5,981 bases of DNA from Gammaproteobacteria bacterium (GTDB taxonomy: Bacteria; Pseudomonadota; Gammaproteobacteria; Granulosicoccales; Granulosicoccaceae). Within the stretch, counting starts at the first letter, position 1; each line of letters opens with the position of its first letter. The position numbers and the translations under genes were made by a program. This document shows, one piece after another, positions 1 through 5,905 of the stretch. The stretch covers positions 1 to 5,981 of the forward strand of contig JAGRHW010000226.1 in NCBI GenBank assembly GCA_020444765.1, given 5' to 3'. The notes below the pieces were generated by a model. The model was not told where the DNA came from and did not search any database. It was given only the letters and a program-made list of their open reading frames with translations.

Positions 1-1
1 G

Positions 2-94
2 GTCAACACCATGGAGGACACGATCACCCGGGCGCTGCATCATCATTTCGAGTTCTCGCTGGCGAGACGGGCGCATGGCGCGACCCTCGTCTAG
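2..94 (+). CDS. exbB: C-terminal end of a probable ExbB/TolQ-family motor protein (partial)
   Basis: Only the last 30 codons are inside the window; the gene runs off the left edge and ends with TAG at 92-94. The visible tail begins VNTMEDTITRALHHHFEF and ends RRAHGATLV. It is a hydrophilic, helix-like stretch of the kind that follows the last membrane helix in MotA/TolQ/ExbB proteins. The call rests mainly on position, because ExbB is nearly always encoded directly before ExbD and the exbD start lies inside this reading frame (20-bp overlap, 75-94). The family forms the pentameric inner-membrane channel that, with ExbD, turns proton flow into mechanical work. The other two frames give less plausible peptides. 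One of them is the upstream extension of exbD, which is also open to the window edge. The family assignment is inference, since no diagnostic motif is visible. Confidence 0.55.
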   Translation, partial: VNTMEDTITRALHHHFEFSLARRAHGATLV

Positions 95-509
95 AGCGCT
101 CGGCTCGCGCCGGCGACCCATATCCCTCACGCCGCTGATCGACGTGGTGTTTCTGCTGTTGATTTTTTTCATGGTCTCGACGACCTTCCAGAAAGATTCC
201 GAATTGCAGGTGCATCTGCCTGAAGCCACGTCGGAACCCTCCAGCGCACCGGTTGATGCTTTGGAGATCGTGATCAACACCAGCGGCCAGTATTTTCTCA
301 ACGGCCAGGAACTGACCAATAACCGGCTGGAAACCCTGCGTGCGGCGATCAGCACGCTGACCCGCGGAAAACGCGATACGCCGCTGATTATTCGTGCCGA
401 TGCACAAACGCCGCATCAAGCGGTGGTTACCGCCATGGATGCAGCGGCCCAGCTCGGCATGTTGAAATTATCCATTGCCACTTCCCAGACCGATCCGCAG
501 CAACAGTGA
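75..509 (+). CDS. exbD: ExbD/TolR-family biopolymer transport protein
   Basis: A 144-residue single-pass inner-membrane protein, the usual length for ExbD. A short basic cytoplasmic N-terminus (SRRRP, residues 11-15) leads into the hallmark LTPLIDVVFLLLIFFMV segment (18-34). Its Asp23 corresponds to the proton-carrying aspartate of the family. A periplasmic domain follows, ending in the conserved pattern LIIRADAQTPHQAVVTAMD (104-122) then GMLKLSIAT. With ExbB it should form a proton-motive-force-driven stator that energises an envelope process. No TonB gene is in view, so the partner is unknown. I chose ATG 75 because it places the basic stretch and membrane helix at normal distances, although the frame stays open to the left edge and the ribosome site (GAGACGGG) is weak. 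The gene overlaps the probable exbB by 20 bp and msbA by 4 bp, which suggests translational coupling. Its lipid A neighbours suggest service to LPS or outer-membrane biogenesis rather than iron uptake; that is inference. Confidence 0.93.
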   Translation: MARPSSRALGSRRRPISLTPLIDVVFLLLIFFMVSTTFQKDSELQVHLPEATSEPSSAPVDALEIVINTSGQYFLNGQELTNNRLETLRAAISTLTRGKRDTPLIIRADAQTPHQAVVTAMDAAAQLGMLKLSIATSQTDPQQQ

Positions 510-2263
510 GTCAGCGTTATCCGCAAGACAGATCGGGCAAAGAAACCTATCGGCGCCTTCTGACATACGTCAAGCCCTATCGCCGGGAGTTCTCATTTGC
601 GATTGCCGGCATGGTCGGCTACAGCCTGACCGATACCGGATTTGCCGCGCTCATGCAACCGATGCTCGACGCCGGTTTCGTGGAGCGCGACCGTTCGGCG
701 ATTTCCCTGGTGCCGATGCTGATCATCGCGATCTTTGTCGTCCGCGGCATCGCCGGTTTTGCCTCCAGCTATTACATGTCCTGGATCGGCTGGAAAGTGA
801 TCAAGACCATCCGCAGCGAAATCTTCAATAAATACCTGACGCTGCCCACCCAGTATTACGACAATGCCTCCTCCGGCGAACTGATTTCAAAAATCACCTT
901 CAATTCGCAAAACGTCGCCCAGGCCGCGAGCAATGCCCTGACCGTGATGATCCGCGACTCCCTGACCGCGATCGGCCTGTTTGCGCTGATGTTCTATCTG
1001 AGCTGGCAGTTGTCGCTGTGTTTTCTGATCATCGGGCCGATCATCGGGATTATCGTCAATCGCGTCAGCCGGACCTTCCGCCGTATCAGCCGCGGTATTC
1101 AGAACTCGATGGGCGATGTCAGTCATGTTATCGAAGAGGCCGTCGAAGGCCAGCGGGTGGTGAAGATTTTCGGTGGTCATGACTACGAACGTCAGCAGTT
1201 CGAAAAGGTCAACGAACGCAACCGCAAACTCAATATGCGCGAGACCGTGGCCAAGGCGGGCAACGTGCCGGTCATCCAGTTTCTGATTGCCGTGGCGCTG
1301 GCGATCATTATCTACCTGGCGACCAGCGGTACGATCATAGAAGACATCAGTCCGGGCACCTTTATGTCATTCGTCGCGGCCATGCTGATGCTGTTTGCGC
1401 CGATGCGGCGTCTGACAATGCTCAATGTGCAACTGCAAAAAGGTATCGCCGCGGGTGAGAGTCTGTTTGACGTGCTGGATCAGGAATCGGAGCGCGACAC
1501 CGGCAGCCGACTGCTAAACGGCGTGACCGGCAACGTATCGTTCAACGATGTGGTTTTCCGCTACGAGGAAAGCAAGCCCGCGGTACTTGATCATGTCTCT
1601 TTGTCGATCAAGGCCGGTGAGACCGTGGCGCTGGTCGGCGAGTCGGGCAGCGGCAAGACCACGCTGGTCAATCTGTTGCCGAGGCTCTACGAACTGACCG
1701 GTGGCAGCATCACCATCGACGGGGTGGACATCGGCGAGATAAAACTCGACAGCCTGCGCAGCAAGATTGCTTATGTCAGCCAGGATGTCACTCTGTTCAA
1801 CGACACCATCGCCAACAATATCGCCTACGGCGCGCTCGGCGATGTGCCGCTGGAAAAAATCCGTCAGGCCTCGGTGGCCGCCCACGCGGATGATTTTATC
1901 GGCCGGCTGCAAAACGGCTATGATACGTTTATCGGTGAGAACGGCGTGATGTTGTCGGGCGGGCAACGGCAACGTCTGGCGATTGCCCGGGCATTGCTGA
2001 AAAATGCGCCGATCCTGATTCTCGACGAAGCGACTTCGGCGCTCGATACCGAGTCCGAGCGCAAGGTCCAGGAGGGACTCGAGGCCTTGCTCGAAGGCCG
2101 TACCACACTGATTATCGCGCATCGCCTGTCGACGGTCGAACAAGCCGACCGGATTGTCGTGATGCGACAGGGCAGAATCGTCGAGCATGGCACGCATGCC
2201 GAGCTGCTGGGCGCTGGAGGGCACTATGCGCACTTACACGGCTTGCAGTTTCAATCGTCCTGA
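506..2263 (+). CDS. msbA: Lipid A export ATP-binding/permease protein MsbA
   Basis: A 585-residue ABC half-transporter; E. coli MsbA has 582. As a homodimer in the inner membrane it flips lipid A-core from the cytoplasmic to the periplasmic leaflet. The N-terminal half has about six membrane helices (roughly residues 28-50, 66-90, 146-165, 167-187, 255-275 and 284-305). The ATPase domain follows from about 340: Walker A GESGSGKTT (378-386, Lys384), Q-loop Gln426, signature LSGGQRQR (483-490), Walker B ILILDE (503-508, catalytic Glu508), D-loop SALD (511-514) and H-loop His539. Segments such as FNDTIANNIAY and SALDTESER are nearly the same as in enterobacterial MsbA. The start is GTG 506, inside the exbD stop (GTGA, 4-bp overlap). 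No good Shine-Dalgarno is visible, so coupling to exbD translation is likely. lpxK follows after 25 bp, the same msbA-lpxK order as in E. coli. All catalytic residues are intact. Confidence 0.97.
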   Translation: MSQRYPQDRSGKETYRRLLTYVKPYRREFSFAIAGMVGYSLTDTGFAALMQPMLDAGFVERDRSAISLVPMLIIAIFVVRGIAGFASSYYMSWIGWKVIKTIRSEIFNKYLTLPTQYYDNASSGELISKITFNSQNVAQAASNALTVMIRDSLTAIGLFALMFYLSWQLSLCFLIIGPIIGIIVNRVSRTFRRISRGIQNSMGDVSHVIEEAVEGQRVVKIFGGHDYERQQFEKVNERNRKLNMRETVAKAGNVPVIQFLIAVALAIIIYLATSGTIIEDISPGTFMSFVAAMLMLFAPMRRLTMLNVQLQKGIAAGESLFDVLDQESERDTGSRLLNGVTGNVSFNDVVFRYEESKPAVLDHVSLSIKAGETVALVGESGSGKTTLVNLLPRLYELTGGSITIDGVDIGEIKLDSLRSKIAYVSQDVTLFNDTIANNIAYGALGDVPLEKIRQASVAAHADDFIGRLQNGYDTFIGENGVMLSGGQRQRLAIARALLKNAPILILDEATSALDTESERKVQEGLEALLEGRTTLIIAHRLSTVEQADRIVVMRQGRIVEHGTHAELLGAGGHYAHLHGLQFQSS

Positions 2264-2288
2264 TCGCCCATACGTCTAAAGTGACAGC

Positions 2289-3275
2289 TTGCTTGTGAAA
2301 GCCTGGTCCGATATCAATCCCGTCTCGATCCTTCTGTGGCCCGTATCCCTGCTGTTCTGCGCACTGGTCAGCCTTCGCCGGAAACTCTATCGCAAGCATA
2401 TTCTACACAGCTGGCAGGCGCCGGTGCCGGTGATCGTGGTGGGTAATATCTCCGTCGGCGGCACCGGCAAAACGCCGGTGGTGGTGGCCTTGCTGGCGTT
2501 TCTCAAGGCTTCCGGCTGGCGTCCCGGGGTGGTCAGTCGCGGCTATGGCGGCAGTGGCGGTGATGCACCGAAGCTCGTGGCGGACGAACCCGAAGCATTC
2601 CGGGTCGGCGATGAGCCGCTGCTGTTACATCGGCGTACGGCCTGTCCGGTCTGCGTCGGCGCGGACCGTTCGGCGGCGGTCCGAAAACTTTTGCAATCCA
2701 GTGATTGCAATGTTGTAGTAACGGATGACGGCTTGCAGCATTACCGTTTGCAACGCGACTTCGAGATTGCGGTCGTCGACGCCGGCAAAATGCACGGTAA
2801 CGGTTTTTGCCTGCCTGCCGGCCCGCTGCGGGAACCGGTATCCAGACTCGGCTCGGTTGATTTTGTCCTCTTCAACCGGCCGACAGTAGTTGATGATGGG
2901 CGTTCCTTTTGCCTGCATCCGCAGGCTTTGCGTTCGCTGGATGATACCCTCAGCAAGCCGCCCGAGGCGTTCGCCGGCTGTGATGTTTATGCGGTGGCCG
3001 GCACGGCCAGCGCCGGGAGGTTTTTCGCCACGCTCGAATCGTTGGGAATCCGGGCTGAGGTAAAAGCCTTTCCGGACCACCACCGTTTTAGCGCGGAAGA
3101 TTTTGCCGAACAGCGCGGCCGGCCGTTGATCATGACCGAGAAAGATGCGGTAAAATGCACCGAACTCGGACTGAGCGACGCCTGGTATCTGCCCGTGACC
3201 GCGGAATTACCCGAAACCTTGCAGGACAAAATTCTCCAATGCCTTTCAGATCACACAGACAATCATGAATCCTGA
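2289..3275 (+). CDS. lpxK: Tetraacyldisaccharide 4'-kinase
   Basis: LpxK transfers a phosphate from ATP to the 4' position of the tetraacylated lipid A disaccharide, making lipid IVA at the cytoplasmic face of the inner membrane. The 328 residues equal the E. coli length. An N-terminal hydrophobic helix (about 11-29) anchors it. The P-loop SVGGTGKT is at 55-62, followed by VVSRGYGG (81-88), GDEP (107-110), TDDGLQHYRL (145-154), LPAGPLRE (175-182), PDHHRF (262-267) and MTEKDAVK (282-289). The family's AGIG-x-P-x-RFF stretch is altered here to AGTASAGRFF (237-246). The start is either TTG 2289, 5 nt after AAGTGA (2278-2283), or GTG 2295 two codons later; the residue numbers given assume TTG. 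The two options differ by two residues and do not affect function. The 3' end overlaps kdsB by 11 bp. Recognition of the enzyme is firm, but the exact start is not. Confidence 0.96.
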   Translation: MLVKAWSDINPVSILLWPVSLLFCALVSLRRKLYRKHILHSWQAPVPVIVVGNISVGGTGKTPVVVALLAFLKASGWRPGVVSRGYGGSGGDAPKLVADEPEAFRVGDEPLLLHRRTACPVCVGADRSAAVRKLLQSSDCNVVVTDDGLQHYRLQRDFEIAVVDAGKMHGNGFCLPAGPLREPVSRLGSVDFVLFNRPTVVDDGRSFCLHPQALRSLDDTLSKPPEAFAGCDVYAVAGTASAGRFFATLESLGIRAEVKAFPDHHRFSAEDFAEQRGRPLIMTEKDAVKCTELGLSDAWYLPVTAELPETLQDKILQCLSDHTDNHES

Positions 3276-4014
3276 TGAATTTAAAATAGTTATTCCGGCG
3301 CGCTTCGCCTCCTCACGCTTTCCCGGCAAACCGCTTGCGGAACTACAGGGCAAGCCTTTGCTCTGGCATGTCTATCAACGCGCGCTGGAATCCGCGGCGG
3401 AGGAAATCGTCATCGCGACCGACGATGAAAGAATCCGCGAGGTGGCGGAAAATTTCGGCGCAACCGTGGTCATGACCGATCCGAACTGCCAGAGCGGAAC
3501 CGATCGTATCGCAGAGGTTTCGGAAACCGCCGGCTGGGACAAAAACACCGTTATCGTCAATCTGCAGGGCGATGAGCCGCTGACGCCACCGGCGGTCATT
3601 CAGCAGGTTGCGGCTGTTCTGCAGGGTAATGAAAAGGCTGGTATTGCAACTCTGTGCAGCGAAATCGAATCCCGCGAGGATTTTCTCAATCCGAATATCG
3701 TCAAAGTGGTGTTCGATAATGTCGGGCAGGCCTTGTATTTCAGTCGTGCGCCGATTCCCTGGCCGCGAGACAACGAGCAAGAAAACCCGCGCGATGCCTG
3801 GCGACATATCGGCCTATACGCTTATCGAGCCGGCTTTTTGCAACGCTGGTTGACGATGCCGGAAAGTGTTCTTGAAGGGCTGGAAAAGCTCGAACAGCTG
3901 CGTGCTTTGCAGGAAGGTGTGATTATCCAGGTCGAAGAAGCCTGTAGCGTGCCGCCTCACGGTGTCGACACACCGGAGCAACTTCAGCAGCTGGCGCGTC
4001 TGATGGATGCCTGA
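3265..4014 (+). CDS. kdsB: 3-deoxy-manno-octulosonate cytidylyltransferase (CMP-Kdo synthetase)
   Basis: KdsB couples Kdo to CTP, giving CMP-Kdo and pyrophosphate. CMP-Kdo is the donor that WaaA (KdtA) uses to put Kdo on lipid IVA, the product of the preceding lpxK. The 249 residues match the usual length (248 in E. coli). Family signatures appear in order: IPARFASSRFPGKPL (10-24), the nucleotide-binding start; QSGTDRIAEV (76-85); NLQGDEP (99-105), with the metal-binding aspartate region; YFSRAPIPWPRD (158-169); HIGLYAYR (181-188); LEKLEQLRAL (206-215); and GVDTPEQL (233-240). ATG 3265 places the IPAR motif at the normal distance from the N-terminus. It lies inside the end of lpxK and has no obvious Shine-Dalgarno, so coupled translation is likely. 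In E. coli small genes lie between lpxK and kdsB; here there is none. No key motif is missing. Confidence 0.96.
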   Translation: MNPDEFKIVIPARFASSRFPGKPLAELQGKPLLWHVYQRALESAAEEIVIATDDERIREVAENFGATVVMTDPNCQSGTDRIAEVSETAGWDKNTVIVNLQGDEPLTPPAVIQQVAAVLQGNEKAGIATLCSEIESREDFLNPNIVKVVFDNVGQALYFSRAPIPWPRDNEQENPRDAWRHIGLYAYRAGFLQRWLTMPESVLEGLEKLEQLRALQEGVIIQVEEACSVPPHGVDTPEQLQQLARLMDA

Positions 4015-4043
4015 GTCTTTAAACCGACCGAGCGGGGACAGGC

Positions 4044-4634
4044 ATGGATAAACCGCAGGATTTTAAAATCCTCGAACAAACGCTTTGCTTTGACGGATTT
4101 TTCAAGATCATCAAATACCGCATAAGCCATACGCTGTTTGCCGGCGGCTGGATGGCGCCTATCGAGCGGGAGATTTTCGAACGCGGCAGCGCGGCGGCGG
4201 TTTTACCCTATGACCCGGATACCGATCAGGTCCTGTTGATTGAACAGTTTCGCGCCGGCGCGATCCACGAACGCCACGCCTGGCTCACCGAACTGATTGC
4301 CGGCATTATCGAAACCGGCGAACAACCGCTGGAGGTGATCCAGCGCGAAGCGGTCGAGGAGGCGGGCATTCATCTGCGCAATCCCCGCTTCATCCAGCGT
4401 TATCTGGCGAGTCCCGGTGGAAGCACGGAGGCGATTCATTTGTATTACGCCGAAGCGGATTTGTCGGAGGCAGGCGGTTTTCACGGCCTTGCCCACGAGG
4501 GTGAAGATATCCGGGTTCGCCTGTATCAGCCACAAGCGCTGTTCGACATGCTGGAAAACGGTGAAATCAGCAACGCGATGACGTTGATCGCCGTCTACTG
4601 GTTTCGCGAACAGTACCGGGCTGGTCGTTTGTAA
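4044..4634 (+). CDS. nudF: Nudix hydrolase, ADP-ribose pyrophosphatase type
   Basis: A 196-residue soluble Nudix enzyme, likely hydrolysing ADP-ribose (and perhaps other nucleoside-diphosphate sugars) to AMP and ribose-5-phosphate. E. coli NudF has 209 residues. The Nudix box GX5EX7REUXEEXGU fits exactly at residues 87-109: Gly87, Glu93, Arg101-Glu102, Glu105-Glu106 and Gly108, with the metal-binding glutamates intact. Features of the ADP-ribose subfamily are also visible: the upstream VLLIEQFRAGA (63-73), SPGGSTE (123-129) after the box, and HGLAHEGEDIRVRL (147-160), very close to the HGLADENEDIRV stretch of NudF. The start ATG 4044 follows GGGGA (4034-4038) by 5 nt. It sits 29 bp after kdsB on the same strand with no visible terminator between, and a strong terminator follows its stop. 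It is probably the last gene of the transcript. A direct role in LPS synthesis is not shown by the sequence; the exact substrate is family inference. Confidence 0.92.
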   Translation: MDKPQDFKILEQTLCFDGFFKIIKYRISHTLFAGGWMAPIEREIFERGSAAAVLPYDPDTDQVLLIEQFRAGAIHERHAWLTELIAGIIETGEQPLEVIQREAVEEAGIHLRNPRFIQRYLASPGGSTEAIHLYYAEADLSEAGGFHGLAHEGEDIRVRLYQPQALFDMLENGEISNAMTLIAVYWFREQYRAGRL

Positions 4635-4658
4635 AGAGATTCCGGTGGATTGAGAGCA

Positions 4659-4689
4659 TGAAAAAGCCGGCATAAAGCCGGCTTTTTCA
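4659..4689. terminator. Bidirectional intrinsic terminator between convergent genes
   Basis: A perfect 13-bp inverted repeat: TGAAAAAGCCGGC at 4659-4671, a 5-nt loop ATAAA, and GCCGGCTTTTTCA at 4677-4689. The GC core is flanked by five A on the left and five T on the right, so each strand reads as a hairpin ending in a U-tract. Pairing continues to 4656 and 4693 if one bulged G (4690) is allowed. It lies 24 bp after the nudF stop and 17 bp beyond the stop of the minus-strand gene, so it can end transcription from both sides. Confidence 0.93.
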
Positions 4690-4706
4690 GTGCTTATGCA
4701 CTTTGC

Positions 4707-5723
4707 CTACTGGATACCGAGCGCTTCGGTCGTTGCCGCATCGGCCTGGCCGGTTACCGGCAGCCCGTTGTCCTTCTGGAAGGCGCGCAGGGCGTTGGCG
4801 GTGTGTTTGCCCATATAGCCGTCGGCCGGTCCCGGGTTGTAGCCGTAATCGACCAGGCGTTGCTGAACCCGGCGCATTTTTTCGCGCGGCGACAGCTCCA
4901 CCGGCTCGTTTTCGTAGATATCGAACTGGATTTCACGAACTCCCTGGTCAGCCTCGGGCTCGACCACTGGTTCAGCCGGTATTTCCGGTGCTTTTTCGAC
5001 AGGCTTCGGTTTCGAGGAGCCACCGAATTTCGGCAGTTCGAATCCTTCGATCGGCATACGGATACCGACCATGATGCTGCTTTCATCAAGTGCGCCGACA
5101 TGCAACTGGAAGCTTTTGTATTCCAGGCCGAGCCGCAAACCGACTTTGTCGCTGCGTTCGAAATCGGACTTGAAATCATCCAGGCCTTCTTTCTTGCTGA
5201 CCGTCTCGCCAAGCGAACTGGCGACCACTTCCAGGCCGCCGTAAAGCTTGAGGTCATCGTTTACCGGCTTGACCGCGACCACGCCCAGCAGCCATTCGCT
5301 GAGCTTGTTGTCGATTGAGATATCGTTGTTCTCACCGAGGTCTTCATCGTAAATCGACAACTGCGAATACCAGTTCAGGTCAAAGCTGTCGCTCTCGAAA
5401 AAACCGATCCCGCCCTTGAGCCCGAGCCCCAGCTGGGTGCCGCTGCCGTCCTCGACGTCGAAGCCGTAAGCCAGGCCGCCGTAGACTTCGATATAGTCGG
5501 TCAGGCCGCGGGCCATAAAACCGGACAGAAACGTGCGGTCGATATCGCCGCTTTCATCGGTTTTGTCCAGATCGTAGCTGGTCGTCGAACTGCCGAGATA
5601 AATCCCGTACTGATTGTTGCCGGTACCGGCGAGCGTCGCCGGATTGGCCAGTAATTGCGCCTCGGCGGTTCCGGCCACCAGGCCGCTTGACAAGATCAGG
5701 GTGAATAGTCGCGATAATTTCAT
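4707..5723 (-). CDS. Exported beta-barrel-like protein with C-terminal peptidoglycan-binding domain
   Basis: A 338-residue protein that I cannot match to a named gene. The N-terminus is a Sec signal peptide (Lys2, Arg5, hydrophobic core, predicted cleavage after AEA at 20-22). There is no lipobox cysteine. Residues about 36-228 form repeated amphipathic stretches rich in Gly and aromatics, for example YGIYLGSSTTSY, YIEVYGGLAYGF, LGLGLKGGIGFF, KLYGGLEVVAS and VGLRLGLEY. They are split by acidic turns, as expected for a small outer-membrane barrel of roughly 8-10 strands. A Pro/Glu/Lys-rich linker spans about 235-258. Residues about 283-338 are a PG_binding_1 domain: VQQRLVDYGYNPGPADGYMG, then TANALRAFQKDNGLPVTG and a final TTEAL. 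It probably anchors the outer membrane to peptidoglycan, as OmpA does by another fold. ATG 5723 is preceded by GGGAA (5735-5731) at 7 nt. It is transcribed towards the lipid A operon and seems monocistronic. The barrel assignment is inference; the C-terminal domain is firm. Confidence 0.85.
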   Translation of the reverse strand: MKLSRLFTLILSSGLVAGTAEAQLLANPATLAGTGNNQYGIYLGSSTTSYDLDKTDESGDIDRTFLSGFMARGLTDYIEVYGGLAYGFDVEDGSGTQLGLGLKGGIGFFESDSFDLNWYSQLSIYDEDLGENNDISIDNKLSEWLLGVVAVKPVNDDLKLYGGLEVVASSLGETVSKKEGLDDFKSDFERSDKVGLRLGLEYKSFQLHVGALDESSIMVGIRMPIEGFELPKFGGSSKPKPVEKAPEIPAEPVVEPEADQGVREIQFDIYENEPVELSPREKMRRVQQRLVDYGYNPGPADGYMGKHTANALRAFQKDNGLPVTGQADAATTEALGIQ

Positions 5724-5730
5724 TTACAGC

Positions 5731-5735
5731 TTCCC
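5731..5735 (-). promoter_or_regulatory. Ribosome binding site of the barrel/peptidoglycan-binding gene
   Basis: Read on the minus strand this is GGGAA, seven nucleotides before the ATG at 5723-5721. It supports that ATG as the true start and agrees with the signal peptide that begins there. Confidence 0.6.
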
Positions 5736-5770
5736 GCCAGCATTGGCACGGTCTAATCCAAAGGTACTCA

Positions 5771-5859
5771 CAGGCTATCGACCGGCAGGGCGGATAATTT
5801 GAGCGGAATCAATGATCTTGTCGGGCTGTAATGGTCCGCCGGCAGGCTATTCGGCCGGC
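5771..5859. repeat. Imperfect direct repeat in the intergenic region
   Basis: CAGGCTATCGACCGGC (5771-5786) recurs as CAGGCTATTCGGCCGGC (5843-5859), with one inserted T and one A-to-G change. CCGGCAGG also occurs twice (5782-5789 and 5839-5846). The copies start 72 bp apart and lie upstream of the minus-strand barrel gene, so they could be paired regulator sites. With GC-rich 8-mers chance similarity is possible, and no known operator is recognised. Confidence 0.3.
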
Positions 5860-5888
5860 TGACGTGACGGGATGAGACGTCGGCCGGC
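5854..5888 (-). terminator. GC-rich hairpin after the HIT-family gene, possible terminator
   Basis: GCCGGCTGACGT (5854-5865) pairs with ACGTCGGCCGGC (5877-5888) around an 11-nt loop: 12 bp with one mismatch, which is a G-T wobble in a plus-strand transcript and A-C in a minus-strand one. It begins 17 nt past the stop of the HIT-family gene. There is no T-tract after it on the minus strand, so it is at best a weak or factor-assisted terminator. It could also act as a binding site or be incidental. Confidence 0.35.
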
Positions 5889-5905
5889 GGCTGGAAAGGG
5901 AAAGA

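Noticed and set aside
475..831. Plus-strand open frame spanning the exbD-msbA junction in a third frame
   Set aside because: It overlaps two firmly identified genes, and its Arg-rich, low-complexity peptide is typical of an out-of-frame reading.
1514..2233. Long open frame (239 codons) on the minus strand opposite the MsbA ATPase domain
   Set aside because: It lies fully antisense to a well-recognised msbA coding region, its peptide shows no family motif, and long antisense frames are common in GC-rich genes.
2462..2480. CACCGGC/GCCGGTG inverted repeat at the LpxK P-loop
   Set aside because: The bases are dictated by the conserved G-T-G-K-T-P codons in GC-rich DNA, and a 7-bp stem there needs no further explanation.
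2625..3083. Minus-strand open frame of 152 codons within lpxK
   Set aside because: Antisense to conserved LpxK motifs with no recognisable domain; a shadow of codon bias.
3343..3807. Minus-strand open frame of 154 codons within kdsB
   Set aside because: Antisense to conserved KdsB motifs, with no independent coding evidence or ribosome site.
4803..5318. Plus-strand open frame of 171 codons opposite the barrel gene
   Set aside because: The minus-strand protein has a signal peptide, a ribosome site and a complete PG_binding_1 domain; the plus-strand peptide matches nothing I know.
5791..5800. AT-rich AAATTATCCG (minus strand) as a -10 element for the barrel gene
   Set aside because: AATTAT resembles a -10 box, but no acceptable -35 hexamer sits 16-18 bp upstream, so I do not call a promoter.
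5614..5802. Small plus-strand frame of 62 codons running into the intergenic region
   Set aside because: Mostly antisense to the signal peptide and start of the barrel gene, with no plausible domain.
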